Under the pieces are notes generated by a model. It searched no databases, was not told the DNA's origin, and saw only the letters and a program-made list of their open reading frames with translations. This document shows positions 36,045 to 46,704 of a stretch of 64,000 nucleotides of DNA, piece by piece. The stretch is from Phytophthora sp. 'mugwort' (taxonomy: Eukaryota > Oomycota > Peronosporomycetes > Peronosporales > Peronosporaceae): NCBI GenBank assembly GCA_033558025.1, contig JAUCEF010000007.1, forward strand, positions 7,192,001-7,256,000, read 5' to 3'. A program made the position numbers and the translations under genes. Position 1 is the first letter of the stretch; each line of letters opens with the position of its first letter.

Positions 36045-37925
36045 GTGCCTCTTGGAGCATCCGAAACTCACAAAGCGCCATGGAGGGAGAGTGAGGAGAG
36101 TGGATACGGCGATAGCGACGCGTCTTCTAGCGGCGACGAGAATGTCCGTGTGGTTGCTCTTCTGGCTCCGTATCTTCTGCCAAGATACGCCACGGAGGCC
36201 CATCATGATTCCATTTTAAGTGGTGCGAAGTACTACCAAGAACTGGTGAGGTCGTCGAGTCCAACTAGATTCTACGAGACGCCCGAATTAGAGCTGTCGA
36301 TATTTAGGGGTCTAAACCTCGGAAACTTTGCCCACCTGAACTCAGAGTCGGGTTTGCTAAACGTTTCTAAACTCCCGCAGTTTTCGTAATTAAGTTTTTG
36401 TATAATATATAAATTTCAAGTGAATGGATCTTTCAAAGCTGTTGGTCATGCTACAGTAAAAGTGCCACGAGCTCCGGCCGGCGGACCCTGCACCGCAGTC
36501 TTTGCCGATTTCTTCGATCGACACCACCAGTCTGCCGCCGTCAACGCCTCTACGAACTCCATCAAGTCCGCTACCAAGTAGTCGAGCACGGTCCACACGC
36601 ACGCGCCAGCAGCGGAGAACGTACAGCCCTTCTCCTCGTGAAACACCAACACCACGTAGCACTAGGACGCTTTACAAGTTAATAATATAACACTCTGTTG
36701 CTTGCATACACCTTACCAGCTTGCGCGTTGATGTGTCACCGAATTTATAGCTCTTACCCGAAAAAATAGTAGGACGACACATACAAGTCAACCCACTCGA
36801 CCAGTCCGTGCAGATCCGAGCTCTTGGTCTTCCTGATTGGGCTGCGGTGCTGCTGTGTTTATTACTTTCCGCTTCACCATGAGTTGCTAGCGCCCCTGGC
36901 CCAGCTTCTTATGCTTGTCGCCCGCTCCTGTTGTAGTTTGAGCTCATAGATGAAGCTTCACCATTGCACCTTCACATGAGCGCCGTGCTGTTCGCCGAGC
37001 GACCATCTCAAATTTAGGTGGGCCACATCTAAACTTTACTGCAGGAGTTAGGGTTATGTGCAAACGTTTACAAGGTTTAGAAGTTTATGCGAAACGTTGA
37101 CAGCTCTAGCCCGAATGTGCCTCCCGACGGTTTGTCCCTCCTTGAGATCTAGAAGAGACCGAGAAGCTGCGATCGTCAAAGCGCATATCTAGTGGCGAGA
37201 AACTACTAATGTTAATCCAATTCTTAACCCGATCGACGAACCGTGTCGTTGCGGAACGGTGGCAGCAGAGCAGCTCCACATTTTCTGCTATTATCGGTCA
37301 AGTACTTCGCGCCGTCGCCGCGCTCGAGACAGAAGTGATCAAGCCACCTTCCGATTCTACTCCATCTCACATCAGATCCTCAAAAAGTTCTATCCTTACT
37401 TCAAACACTGCATTGGGGCTTTGGACGGTGCGATCATTCTCTGATTTTTGGCTGCTGCTGTATATTCTGACACCTATTATTTTCTATAGGCACTCACATT
37501 CCAGTGGTGGTCCCTGAACCAATGTCAGCCCCATTTCTAAATCGGAAAGGATATCTTTCCCAGAACGTGCTCGGCGTTTGTGATTCCGACATGATGTTTT
37601 GTACGCTTTAGCTGGCTGGGAAGGTTCGGCACACGGCGGTCGCGTTCTTGCTGACGCTGTTTCGCGTGGGTTGCCGCTTCTGGATGGGAAGTATTATCTA
37701 GGTGATGCCCGCAGTCTGAACGAGTGTACGATGAACCCGTATAGAGGCGTGCGTTATCATCTTCAAGAATGGGCGTCCGAAAACCAAAAACCACAGACAA
37801 GACAGGAGTTGTTCAATTTAAGGCACTCATCTCTACGAAACGTAATTGAGCGGACATTTGGGGTGTTGAAGAAGAAATTACCCTTGTTACGCGCGATGCT
37901 ATCGTACTCCTTTCCAAGCAAGTAA
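36045..37925 (+). pseudogene. Harbinger DDE transposase (interrupted and frameshifted)
   Basis: The N-terminal part (36045-36389) contains YYQELVRSSSPTRFYETPEL. Coding resumes at about 37150 (GEKLLMLIQFLTRSTNRVVAERW), so about 750 bp in between is an interruption. The catalytic core follows: KHCIGALDG, then an intact 62 bp intron (37428-37489, GTGCGA...CTATAG) whose removal rebuilds LDGTHIPVVVPEP with the first Asp. The second Asp is in KYYLGDARSLNE and the Glu in NVIERTFGVLKKKLP. A one-base frameshift lies near 37605, before LAGWEGSAHGG. The DDE residues survive, but the gene is broken. Confidence 0.8.
36390..37150. other. Non-Harbinger insert within the transposase gene
   Basis: About 750 bp separate two transposase parts that should be nearly adjacent. 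The minus strand has an open stretch (36655-36446) with no recognised domain. The region could be an LTR fragment or a MITE. Weakly inverted CTAA(A)CTCC(C/T)GCAG motifs lie near 36370 and 37040-37050, but no clean TIR or target duplication could be fixed. Confidence 0.4.
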
Positions 37926-38152
37926 AGCTCGTCAATGTGGTTATTACGTTTTACGAATGGCGGCTGAGGATTTGCCCACTCGACGAGTCAGACCCATTAG
38001 ATCAAACTACCGAGGCATTCCTTATACGAGCGGCACCAGTGATGGAAGATATTGCTGCCATGAGTACTCTACTAGATGAGAGAGCTGCAAGTTGTGGATT
38101 GATTACAACGTATACATTGCAGACCGCGATCAAACGATCGTGGTTAGCTATT

Positions 38153-39015
38153 CTAACAGCTCAACATGCTCTCGATGAACGCTCTCTTAGTTTTAATGTC
38201 CAGAACTGTGAACGCATCCACTGCTGCTGGGTAGTTCATGAAGTACTGTACGCATTTCAGTTTGTTCGAAGGGTCCATATCGTTACCGAACTCATCCATC
38301 AAAGTTGCAATTGCTTTCTGGAGCTGGGACTGCTTATTGATACGCAGTTTGGTACGTCGTTCTTGTTCCTCAGCCATTATGTCTAGTGCATCAGTATTCG
38401 CTGACCGCTGGTGTGGGAATATTTTCGCCTTGTCTTTTTAGTTGTGGATGTAGCCGACACTGGTTCGTTTGACGATCTGCTAATGATGATGTCCCAGCAG
38501 CGGCAGTGCTATTTGTTCTGGCGTTCGGAGGACTCTGAATGCCGTCGCCGCTTTCGCTGCTGTTGTCTCCTCTTGGATCATGAGTACTTGATCCAGCACC
38601 GTCATCGACCGAAATCTTTGCTGTACTTCCCTGGCCACAACGGTACGGAAGATCTCATGGAGCTCGTCATAGAGAGGCAGTGCCTTCGTTTCGGTAGTCC
38701 TTCGCCTTCGGGTGGTCCGCTAGGTACCTGTTCCACACGGCTGCTGGTGCCGTTGGACAGCAGTGTCTTCGCACCAACCAAATCCACTATTGTTCTTCGT
38801 ATGATGATGAAAAAGGAGATACTTTCCCTTGCGCTGCAGTAGCTAGCTTTGCATTGAGACCTGATAAATGTTCGACAGCGCCTTCGTTGGTCGCGTTGGA
38901 GTTGCGAGTCAACGATGACATTTTGAACCAAACTCGTTCCGACCAAGCCGGCGCGATTCTTCGAGGACGGCATTCACAAAACGGCGCGGTTCGAAGTCAG
39001 ACCAAATTGATGCCA
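38153..39015 (-). pseudogene. Harbinger-associated Myb/SANT-like DNA-binding protein (frameshifted)
   Basis: The minus strand starts MASIWSDFEPRRFVNAVLEE near 39015, a Myb/SANT-like first helix as in Harbinger accessory proteins. It continues in shifted frames through a helical coiled region (LYDELHEIFRTVVAREVQQR, RSMTVLDQVLMIQEE) to the tail MAEEQERRTKLRINKQSQLQ...FMNYPAAVDAFTVLDI (38377-38153). The role in active elements is to guide the transposase to DNA and the nucleus. Several frameshifts inactivate this copy. Confidence 0.6.
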
Positions 39016-39086
39016 TCGTGGTGACTGTGTAAATAAGCTAGACACGATGTTGCCTTAGGGGGTGCTGTGTGCTTAGGATAAGACCA

Positions 39087-39144
39087 GCCTGCGGTCAGAC
39101 AGCGAAGTACTTTCAGCCTGCGATCAGACAGCGAAGCACATTCA
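39087..39144. repeat. 29 bp tandem duplication inside the Harbinger element
   Basis: Units 39087-39115 and 39116-39144 both read GCCTGCGRTCAGACAGCGAA and differ at three positions. Non-coding, near the right TIR. Confidence 0.95.
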
Positions 39145-39340
39145 GATAAGGTTTGACGATGGCCAGTCCAACATTGGCATTGAGTTTAGAAATTGCCGAA
39201 TTCCGCGATGCTCGATTTACAATGCCGAATATAAATTGTGACGCGCCGAACAGCTCACGATTTGGTTCAAAGTAGCATTTCGAAATCGAGCACAAAAAAA
39301 TGCCAGGAAATTAGGAATTGTTGTTTGCCGAACGCACCCT

Positions 39341-39609
39341 AATATTGAAGGTTGACTGCGCAAAAATGAATTAATTGTGTATGTACCGCTAACCAAATAT
39401 ATAATCTGTAAGAAAATGGATTGAAAAAATATTATTGCATTGAAACTATTGCAATCATTTCTGCATCAATGGATGTCACTATTACATGTATCTTGTGGCA
39501 TATTAGCTAAAGATTCGGTACAGGAAATCACACCCGCCCCTGTATTATTGAGTGCTAACTGGTGCTTTATTCCTACTTCTACTTGCCTACTACTACAACT
39601 TACTCGAGG
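39341..39609. other. Short intergenic region
   Basis: AT-rich sequence downstream of the Harbinger element and after the deubiquitinase stop codon. No feature was recognised. Confidence 0.55.
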
Positions 39610-41964
39610 CTAACTAGTTGTTTCAAAGCAATAATTGGCAGCAGCTTGCACGTCCCCCGTCTTCTTCTGCAAGGCTTCCACTGCAAGCTCATGCGAAAAG
39701 CCCATGTCAAGAAGCTGCTGCACCCGTTTGGACTTGCGGAAGCGAATAACAAGCGGACGCGTCTGAGCTTTAATCATCTTCAGCGCACGCTCCACTTGGT
39801 AGTGCTGAAGCGGATGTCCGTTGGCCTGCAAGACGGTGTCGAAAAGACCAATTTGGCCGCACTTCTCGGCGCCAAACATGCCGCCCTTGGCTCCGCGAGG
39901 GAAGCTCGTCACACACAACTCGTTGTCTATCTTCTCTAGATACATTCCAAGCAATAGTGTCTCTCCAAAGCGCACGTCGTACTCGTCTTCGCCCAAAGGT
40001 GCATTCATGGAGATGGTGCGTGGGCACATGGCGATGGCCGCAGACACCGGGGTGATGTTTTGTGTAATGGAGTCACGAAGGCTCAGCTCCTCCAGTTCAA
40101 AGTCGGAATTGGTCTCTAACTCGGTTACTGTGTGTGTACCTCGCCCGCTTGTAAGAGTTACTTGCTCTTCATCCACACTGTGGAGCTCTGCATCGTCCTG
40201 TCGTCGCAAAGATGGCCGTTCAATGTCGGGACCTTCTTCCTTGATAGACGGCGGCATCATTTCACCTTGCTGGGAGCCGATCGACAAGCTCTTCTGTCGC
40301 TCCACATTAAGAGAGCCATCATTGATAAAGATGCCCACGGATGAGTCCTTACGCTGGTCAGGAAGCTCGTAGAACAGCAGAACCGGTTGGAACCGGCCTT
40401 TCAGACACTCCGAGACGACATTGCTCCAGGATCCCATCTCAAGCACTCGTGAATCGTCGAAAAGCAACCACATCTTGTGCGCTGTGCTGTAGAAGAGGGC
40501 CACATAGTGGCGTCCATAGTAACAAACAAAGCCTCGCAAGCGGTATGTTGTACGCAAGCCACCGTTCTTGAATCGAATGACCGGTCCAGCAGCATCGAAG
40601 CACTTGGCCAGATCCAAACGGTCGTCGATATTTTCTAGTACCCCTTGCACTTGTTCCTTCGTAGCGTTCTGCGTTGCCCATAGAATTGACACTGCGAATA
40701 CCATAGGGAAGCGGTGGATCACTCGTTCCTTGGCAAGCTTGCCACCACAGCCCTTTTGCTCACACTTTAGTGCCACGTCCGCTTCCTGAGCTGTAAGTCG
40801 ACGGAACATTTGTTCCGTAGCTTCGTACTTGCAAGCATACAAGTCGCTCGCGTATGTGGAATACACGAGATTAGAGTACAAATCCCATGGCGAGCTGTGG
40901 TTGCAAGTCCCGCACACGTATCTGTCGTAAATCTGGTGGGAAAAGACCAGATGCGGAATACTGTTATCGTCAAAGACAGCTTGCGGCTTTTCCTCGTACG
41001 TGTCAGCGCTCACAAGTCGAACCAGTGACTTTACCATCATGGTCGTCTTGTGCGTCTCCTCAATCTCTGTTGCTTCCGTCTGCTGATGCATCAAATTGAG
41101 CAACGCAAGCAACGTCTCCTCAGCATCATACATTGCGCCTTCCTGGAAGTTCTTGTCTGCCGCATAGAGCACACTTAGACCCTTGCGAATAGCGCGCGAA
41201 TGCAAAGTCCCACTCGACGTATCGTCATACTCCGTCATCATCGACTTGAGTGCTCGGAGCACATTCGACTCAACGGAACGTGACTCATCCTTCACTTCGA
41301 CATGAAGCAAGAAGTGCCGCATGGAGGTCAAGTGCCAGAAGCTCTGGATCACCACGTTCAAGAAACAATTATTCTCTCCAGACGCATTTAACAATCCGCG
41401 GTGCACCGACGCTCCTTTCACCCACAAGTTGGCTTCCTTCTTGTTGTTGTTAAACAAGTTGGTTGCGTCCGAAGGCGAGTCCGAGCTCTGATCACTCCCC
41501 CCAAGCGATGCCAGCGACGTCGCATTAGGTGGCCATTCTTCCTCGTCATGACTAGTCAGTACCCTCAAGTGATGGATCCAGTCACTGGCCGCCGTGGCGG
41601 TCGGACCATCGATCTCGAGCACCTTGTCCGCATGGTCATCCACCTGCTTAACGCTCACGAGGAAGGCGAAGCGGCGGCCATCCCAAGGCGCCACACCCAA
41701 CACCTTATAGCTGCGCAGCGGCTTGACCAGCCCAGACTGCAGGTCGCCCGTGCTGGGCTGGAACTTGAACGTGCTGAGCAGCAGTGTGTCGCGCGTCAAG
41801 ATGCAGTAGCGCATGTGTCGCGGACGTACATTGACCATGCTGCGCGTCTTGAGGTTGAGCCAGCCGCGGTGCACCACCTCCCCGAAGGCGGACTTAAGGG
41901 GGCCGTTCTCGCTGGACAGCGGCGTGGGCTCCAGCACCGTGGGCTGCATAACCGACAGCTTCAT
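39610..41964 (-). CDS. Ubiquitin-specific protease with PH, PDZ and UBA domains (USP53/54-like catalytic core)
   Basis: 784 residues from the first ATG (41964; MKLSVMQPTVL), single exon. Domain order: PH (about 30-140, RGWLNLKTRSMVNVRPRHMRY...WIHHLRVL); the USP core starts GLLNASGENNCFLNVVIQS (nucleophile C200), with zinc-binding-like CGTC and CEQKGC pairs. The His box is YYGRHYVALFY (H486) and the DDS segment LLFDDSRV. A PDZ-like domain (about 655-735, LLLGMYLEKIDNELCVTSF...GLFDTVLQANGHPL) and a C-terminal UBA domain (VQQLLDMGFSHELAVEALQ, about 748-784) follow. The Cys and His boxes are intact. PH and PDZ suggest membrane or cortical recruitment, and UBA suggests polyubiquitin binding. The human USP53/54 core has a similar NSCFLN box, but not this domain set. 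Confidence 0.9.
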   Translation of the reverse strand: MKLSVMQPTVLEPTPLSSENGPLKSAFGEVVHRGWLNLKTRSMVNVRPRHMRYCILTRDTLLLSTFKFQPSTGDLQSGLVKPLRSYKVLGVAPWDGRRFAFLVSVKQVDDHADKVLEIDGPTATAASDWIHHLRVLTSHDEEEWPPNATSLASLGGSDQSSDSPSDATNLFNNNKKEANLWVKGASVHRGLLNASGENNCFLNVVIQSFWHLTSMRHFLLHVEVKDESRSVESNVLRALKSMMTEYDDTSSGTLHSRAIRKGLSVLYAADKNFQEGAMYDAEETLLALLNLMHQQTEATEIEETHKTTMMVKSLVRLVSADTYEEKPQAVFDDNSIPHLVFSHQIYDRYVCGTCNHSSPWDLYSNLVYSTYASDLYACKYEATEQMFRRLTAQEADVALKCEQKGCGGKLAKERVIHRFPMVFAVSILWATQNATKEQVQGVLENIDDRLDLAKCFDAAGPVIRFKNGGLRTTYRLRGFVCYYGRHYVALFYSTAHKMWLLFDDSRVLEMGSWSNVVSECLKGRFQPVLLFYELPDQRKDSSVGIFINDGSLNVERQKSLSIGSQQGEMMPPSIKEEGPDIERPSLRRQDDAELHSVDEEQVTLTSGRGTHTVTELETNSDFELEELSLRDSITQNITPVSAAIAMCPRTISMNAPLGEDEYDVRFGETLLLGMYLEKIDNELCVTSFPRGAKGGMFGAEKCGQIGLFDTVLQANGHPLQHYQVERALKMIKAQTRPLVIRFRKSKRVQQLLDMGFSHELAVEALQKKTGDVQAAANYCFETTS

Positions 41965-42516
41965 TGCCCCACCGTCACATGTACCAGACACCGGGACACA
42001 ATGTCAGGGACGCAGCGAAGAGAGAAGAATAAGGTGCGGTAGTTACCGGGAGGAGGGAGGGCGAGGGGTGACCAGGGAGCTCGGGCAAAGACCTTGACGC
42101 GTGCTGCCCCGGAGCCGTCGCGTCGTTAAGGTTTGGGAAAGAATGAGCAGCTCTGTATGTTTGTTGCTCTTCTTTGGTTACGGAGGGCGACTCTGATTGG
42201 CGGAAATTTAGTTCAAGGAAAACGTATCCTGATGACGTTGCAGCAACAAGTGTCACTTGTCCATAAGAGTGGGGGTACAGTGTAGTGCGCGCTTGCGCTG
42301 GGATCCTAGGGCAAGTTTACCTACGAGAGTACGGAGACCTTATGAACGACGCCGTGCCGCGAGGTGTCGCATTCCGGAGCTACGACTGGACGAAGTGGTC
42401 CACTGTGGAGCACCATGCGTCAGTGACGTCACGTTGCAGTCCGCCCCACGAACGCATTCGCCTTGGGTGGGGGTTCTATGCAGCCGCCAGTCGCACTTGC
42501 ACAACGATATGCTCAC
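41965..42516. other. Region between two minus-strand genes
   Basis: Upstream region of the deubiquitinase and downstream of the PHD/DDT gene. A plus-strand open stretch (42285-42587) overlaps the end of the PHD/DDT gene and has no recognised domain. Nothing else is supported. Confidence 0.5.
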
Positions 42517-44622
42517 TCACCCATCCAAATCGTCGCCGTCCGAGTTGTGGTCGTCGTCCTCCTCGTCTTGAGAGGAAGTGGCTGTAGCGACGGCATTGGT
42601 TCCGCGGCTGCGAGTGCTACGACGAAGACCAGGGTGACCACTTTCGTGTGGCTGGAGGAAAAACAAGTTGGTTGTTAGCAAACTACTACTACCATAGACG
42701 CTTGAAGTGGTAAAAGCCGCACGTACCGAGTGCCGTATGCGCTTGTTGCTGAGCGTGGATCCGTGCTCGCCCTTCCGCTTCTTAGTCAGCGCATCGCTGG
42801 TGCGAGTAGATCGTCGGGGCCGATCTTCATCTTCCTCATCAATGTCGTCTCCATCTGTTTCGCTGTCAGCGTCGTCCTCACTCTTCGCTTCGAACGCTTC
42901 CTCCTCCTCACCGCTCTTGTCTGAATCAGCAACGATATCTTCCCCCTCTTCATTATCAGCATCAATAGTAGCGTAATTCACCTGCTGGCGGTTGCGCAAT
43001 GAGCGTCGGCCAATGCCTTGAAAGTTGTCTGACGAATTTTGAACCCCACTGACTGCAAGCTCATGTTTCCAGCGCTCGTTACGTCTCCGCTTCTCCAGCT
43101 GACGGGTTAACTTTTTAAGGATACCACTTGAGAGGGCTTGCCAGAGCTGTAAATCTGCTGAATCCACCGAAAGCGACAATTGCTCCACCAACGACTCCAC
43201 TGATTCGAGATCGTTGCACACCGTCTCCCAATCAGTGCCGTCAACTTTCGTACACCGGCATACCCACACCGATGCGTTGGCCACCGTTGCAGCATCCTCC
43301 AGAATGAAGTAAGACCGACCCGCGGCGTCTGTACCGATCGGTTTATTTCTCTATTCGAAGCCGCAAGAGTAAAAATCAGCGAAACTCAATCGGGAAAAGG
43401 ACGCAGGCAAGCGATCAAATATCAAACGTACCATCGACTCTGCTTCTTCGTTGTCAATCTGCTCGACCAATGTGTCGTTGCGGTCAAACTGAATTTCACA
43501 CAAAAATTTGAGTATCGCCACCCTCTCCGCCACTGGCAGATCAAAGTAAAACTCTTCGTGCTTCTCTGCCTCCGTGCTAGTAGCCGGGTATTTTGTATCC
43601 TCCGCAATCGCTGGAGGGTACTTCTCCTCGCGCAAGAAGCGCAGCAGGTGAACATACCAAGGATATTTCCTGCAATGACAGACACAATAGTTAGTGCTGA
43701 GTTTACGATGGGTTAGGACGATTAAGGACGTACTTCATGACAACATTGATGTTGGTCAGCAGTCGTGTATGTAGCTCTTCGCACAGCCCGTCCTCCTTCG
43801 GCTCGAACAAGGCATTGGCCAGACTCTGCAAACCAAAAGGATAGCATACAAATTCAGTTAGCACAGCTCAATTGCGTCAAAAACAAGGGATCAACATCTC
43901 ACCTCGAGCGTCGTGACCACATTTGAAAGCTTGAGTCCAAGTCGGCGGAAGCGTTGTAAGAACAAGAACACTGCAGCAAAGTCGCTGTCTGTCTGCAGCT
44001 TGTGCAACTTCTGTTTGTCCTCCAGCGGTTTGCATTTGGGAAATGTGACTCCTTCAGGTGTCGCCACCCCAATCAGGCCGCTGATATTTGTCCACGCGGT
44101 CTCGTCATAAATAAACTGGCAGCGACGACAGTTCCAATCATGTTCGGAAATTTCACCCTTCACGCCGTAGCACTTCTTGTGCACCGTCATGGAGCATGTG
44201 GCGCAGCGCAGCTCGCAGCGCGTGGCCTCCTCCGTCTTCGCGTTCTCGCACACGCGACACTCGTCATTGACGTGGATGTAGCGCTGTACGAAGTTACGGG
44301 ACGCGCCAACGGACTTGGATTTCTTCTTCAGCGCTGGCTTCCCATCGTCTTTGTCGGCGGTTGCAGCGCCGTCTTCCTTCGGTTTGTAGCTGGATTTCTT
44401 GCCGTTCGCGGCGCCGGGCGCAGGTTTAAGCCAACGGTCCAGCGTGTTGGTCGGCGGCTTTGGCTTGGATTTCGACTTAATCTTGGCATCACCTTTGACT
44501 GAAGGCTTGGTGGGCTTCATCCTAAGCGCATCAGCGGTCATGAGCATCGTGTCGGCGGCCTTCACTTCTGGCTGCGTCATCTCAGCGGCGTTGGCGGCAA
44601 AAACTACCAAACCGCGGGACAT
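42517..44622 (-). CDS. PHD-finger and DDT/WHIM-like chromatin protein, five exons
   Basis: Exons 44622-43903, 43825-43734, 43669-43432, 43350-42727 and 42651-42517; introns of 77, 64, 81 and 75 bp, all GT-AG, and all joins preserve the frame; 602 residues. A basic Lys/Pro-rich N-terminus precedes a C4HC3 PHD finger (about 118-170: CRVCENAK...CELRCATCSMTVHKKCYG...CRRC), a module that reads histone tails. Exons 2-4 hold a DDT/WHIM-like helical region (YPWYVHLLRFLREEKYPP, VAERVAILKFLCEIQF) ending in IGTDAAGRSYFILEDA, the WHIM-type strand. The C-terminus is strongly acidic with basic Arg-Ser patches (nuclear signals). This is likely a component or partner of an ISWI-type remodelling complex. It is divergent from TFIIS. 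Confidence 0.85.
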
Positions 44623-44873
44623 TTTGTAGCGTGGTGTGGCACACGTAGTTGGTGTTTGTTCCCACGACAATGTGGTACACACGAAGCTCACGGAGCCTCT
44701 TCGGAGCCCAGTCAGTCTGAGCAGAGAGCGGAGGGAGCGGAGACATCCACCAGTAGTGCGACGTGGAGGCCCCCGAGCGTTAGTAGACAAGAAGCCTCGA
44801 AAGACTCAGACACAGCGCGTGGATTCCGCTCCAAAGTTACACCAGAAACCCCGCCAAGAAGCTGCCGAACGCC
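44623..44873. promoter_or_regulatory. Divergent promoter of the PHD/DDT gene and TFIIS
   Basis: 251 bp separate the two ATGs (44622 minus, 44874 plus), so both promoters and 5' leaders must lie here unless one uses a far upstream intron. No TATA box is obvious. The minus-strand frame of the PHD gene stays open here (to 44790), but the peptide is Arg-rich and lies over the shared promoter, so it is taken as non-coding. Confidence 0.6.
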
Positions 44874-45815
44874 ATGGAAGATGCCAAGCACCTGCACCGC
44901 CGCCTGCTTAAGTTCACGCGCGGCGACGTGACGGACGAGGGCGAGGCGCTCGAGCTGTTGCGCTCCTTGGAGAAGGCCGCGGTCACGTACGCCGTACTCA
45001 AGGAGACCAAGTTGGGTCATACGGTCGGCAAGCTACGCAAGCACGAAAACGAGAAGATCGCGAGCCTCGCGCGCGTGCTGGTCAAGTCCTGGAAGAACAT
45101 GGCACTGTCTCCTCGCCCTGCCGCGCCCGAGCTCGAGCGCAAGGCGTCCAGCAGCAACAATGGCCTCAGCAAACCCCATAACCACAAGAAGGAGACGTCC
45201 TCGAAGGCTAGTTCGGCTTCGAACGGCCTCAAGACCGCGCCCAAGCCCGAAACGGCACGGACCAGCTCAGCGCCATTCATTCCTGCAGGTTTGGACAAGG
45301 TGCGTGCTACAGTGCGTACCAAACTCAAAGAGATCCTGGAGGCTGCCGAGGGTGGAGACCCTGGCCAAGTCGCCGCTGCAATTGAAGTGGCAATGGCTAG
45401 GACTTACCACATGGGAGCCCCCGGAGAGCTGAAAAAGGACTACATGGCCAAGTACCGTCAGTTATCGTTCAACCTGAAGAAGAATGGAGAGCTGCGTCAG
45501 AACTTGCTGGATGACAGTGTTAGTGGAGACCAGTTGGTCAAGATGTCGGCCGAGGAGCTCGCCACGGAGGAGAAGCGCGCTGAGATCGAGAAGCTGCGTG
45601 ACGACGCGTTCCAAGAAGCTCGGTTAGACTGGGCGGAGGCCAACCATGATAAGATCCAGAAGCAGACCGGGACGGAGGGCACCAAGGGCCTGTTCACATG
45701 CGGACGCTGCAAGTCGTCTAAGACCAGTAACACACAGAAGCAGACGCGCAGTGCCGATGAACCGATGACGGTGTTCGTCATGTGTCATAACTGCGGCAAC
45801 CGATGGAAATGCTAG
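44874..45815 (+). CDS. Transcription elongation factor TFIIS
   Basis: 313 residues, single exon, close to the usual 300-310 of TFIIS. Domain I (about 1-75, the LW/TFIIS-N bundle: LELLRSLEKAAVTYAVLKET...LARVLVKSWKNM) binds the transcription machinery. A Ser/Lys-rich linker follows. Domain II (about 140-250, VRATVRTKLKEILEAAEGGD...LRQNLLDDSVSGDQLVKMSA) binds RNA polymerase II. The C-terminal zinc ribbon is C-x2-C...C-x2-C (CGRC, CHNC) with the essential acidic hairpin RSADEPMT, which enters the polymerase pore to stimulate cleavage of backtracked RNA. All key residues are present. Nuclear. Confidence 0.97.
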   Translation: MEDAKHLHRRLLKFTRGDVTDEGEALELLRSLEKAAVTYAVLKETKLGHTVGKLRKHENEKIASLARVLVKSWKNMALSPRPAAPELERKASSSNNGLSKPHNHKKETSSKASSASNGLKTAPKPETARTSSAPFIPAGLDKVRATVRTKLKEILEAAEGGDPGQVAAAIEVAMARTYHMGAPGELKKDYMAKYRQLSFNLKKNGELRQNLLDDSVSGDQLVKMSAEELATEEKRAEIEKLRDDAFQEARLDWAEANHDKIQKQTGTEGTKGLFTCGRCKSSKTSNTQKQTRSADEPMTVFVMCHNCGNRWKC

Positions 45816-46674
45816 TGTAGCGAATGTCGGTCATGCCGTGCTCTCTCCCCTGCCACTTAGTCTTCCATTAGTTGCTTCCTCGCATTTATTGAGCCGTGTT
45901 GCTCTCCTTCCAAACTCATCTGCAGCACTGTCGCGCGAGATGTCACGGTCGCGGGGGGAGAATACGGAGTAGATTTGATCGCATGTGTGCATATTGCAGT
46001 GTCAATGCTATGGGTGTTGTGGTAGTATCCTGAGTATCTTTGCCAGTATGCCTTAGCAGTGTCAATTGGGCAACATAATCTCTGCCAAGCTAGTGTCGAC
46101 GACGTGTACGTCACGTTGGCCCGAGATTCTAAAAAACTGACCTTGATTTCCCTTGGTTCTGTTCGTTTCTCTTGTGCTGAGTGAGTGAGCAATTTAGATT
46201 TGTGAGCAAATGGTAGCCAGTGGTTGAGGGCAGTTGAAGTTTCCCAGACTGGGGAGGTGCTCGTCCCGACAGACAATGATCGATCCAATCGAGTGGACGT
46301 CGTCCGACGATCGACATCGTAGCTCTGCGTTCGACAGCGAGTGTCGTCGGCTCCTGACATTCGTGCGTGTGCGCGACGAAGCAATCTCGTAATTACTAGA
46401 ACCCTTGCATTCCGGTATGGATCTAAATGGATATTTTCTATTTACTAATTGCTACAGGTATCGGTGGCGCGTATTTGTAACGTAATCCTATTTATCATGT
46501 TGATAAGGTTTCAGAACCGAATTCCACTTCAAGGTCTGACCTTTGGAGCGTTGGGACGCGTCCCCAGAACGAGATACTGGGCCTCAGTCCACCACTTAGA
46601 TATTCACAGGCCAGCAGTGAACTTAGTGAGTCGATCCGCAGTCCTGCTCGTCATTCCCCAAATTCCAGCCAAGC
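45816..46674. other. Intergenic region before the second trehalase
   Basis: About 860 bp. A minus-strand open stretch (46384-45857) shows no domain or coding character. No RNA gene or repeat was recognised. The trehalase promoter should lie near the right end. Confidence 0.5.
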
Positions 46675-46704
46675 GTGCACACCGTTCCCCTGCACTGGCC
46701 GTCG

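Larger units (their letters stand above)
35861..39340 (+). mobile_element. Decayed PIF/Harbinger DNA transposon with terminal inverted repeats
   Basis: Left end AGGGTGCGTTCGG (35861-35873) and right end CCGAACGCACCCT (39328-39340) are exact 13 bp inverted repeats, with weaker similarity further in (ATAGCATTTCG on the left, the complement of CGAAATGCTAC on the right). Inside are a plus-strand Harbinger nuclease and a minus-strand Myb/SANT-like protein in tail-to-tail orientation, the standard two-gene PIF/Harbinger layout. Flanking trinucleotides do not give an unambiguous duplication (TTA on the left, TAA on the right if the outer A is counted). Confidence 0.82.

Noticed and set aside
41401..42042. 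213-codon plus-strand open frame
   Set aside because: Antisense to the PH-USP gene, with no independent coding evidence.
45857..46384. 175-codon minus-strand open frame in an intergenic region
   Set aside because: Composition looks random, no domain or signal, no splice or promoter support.
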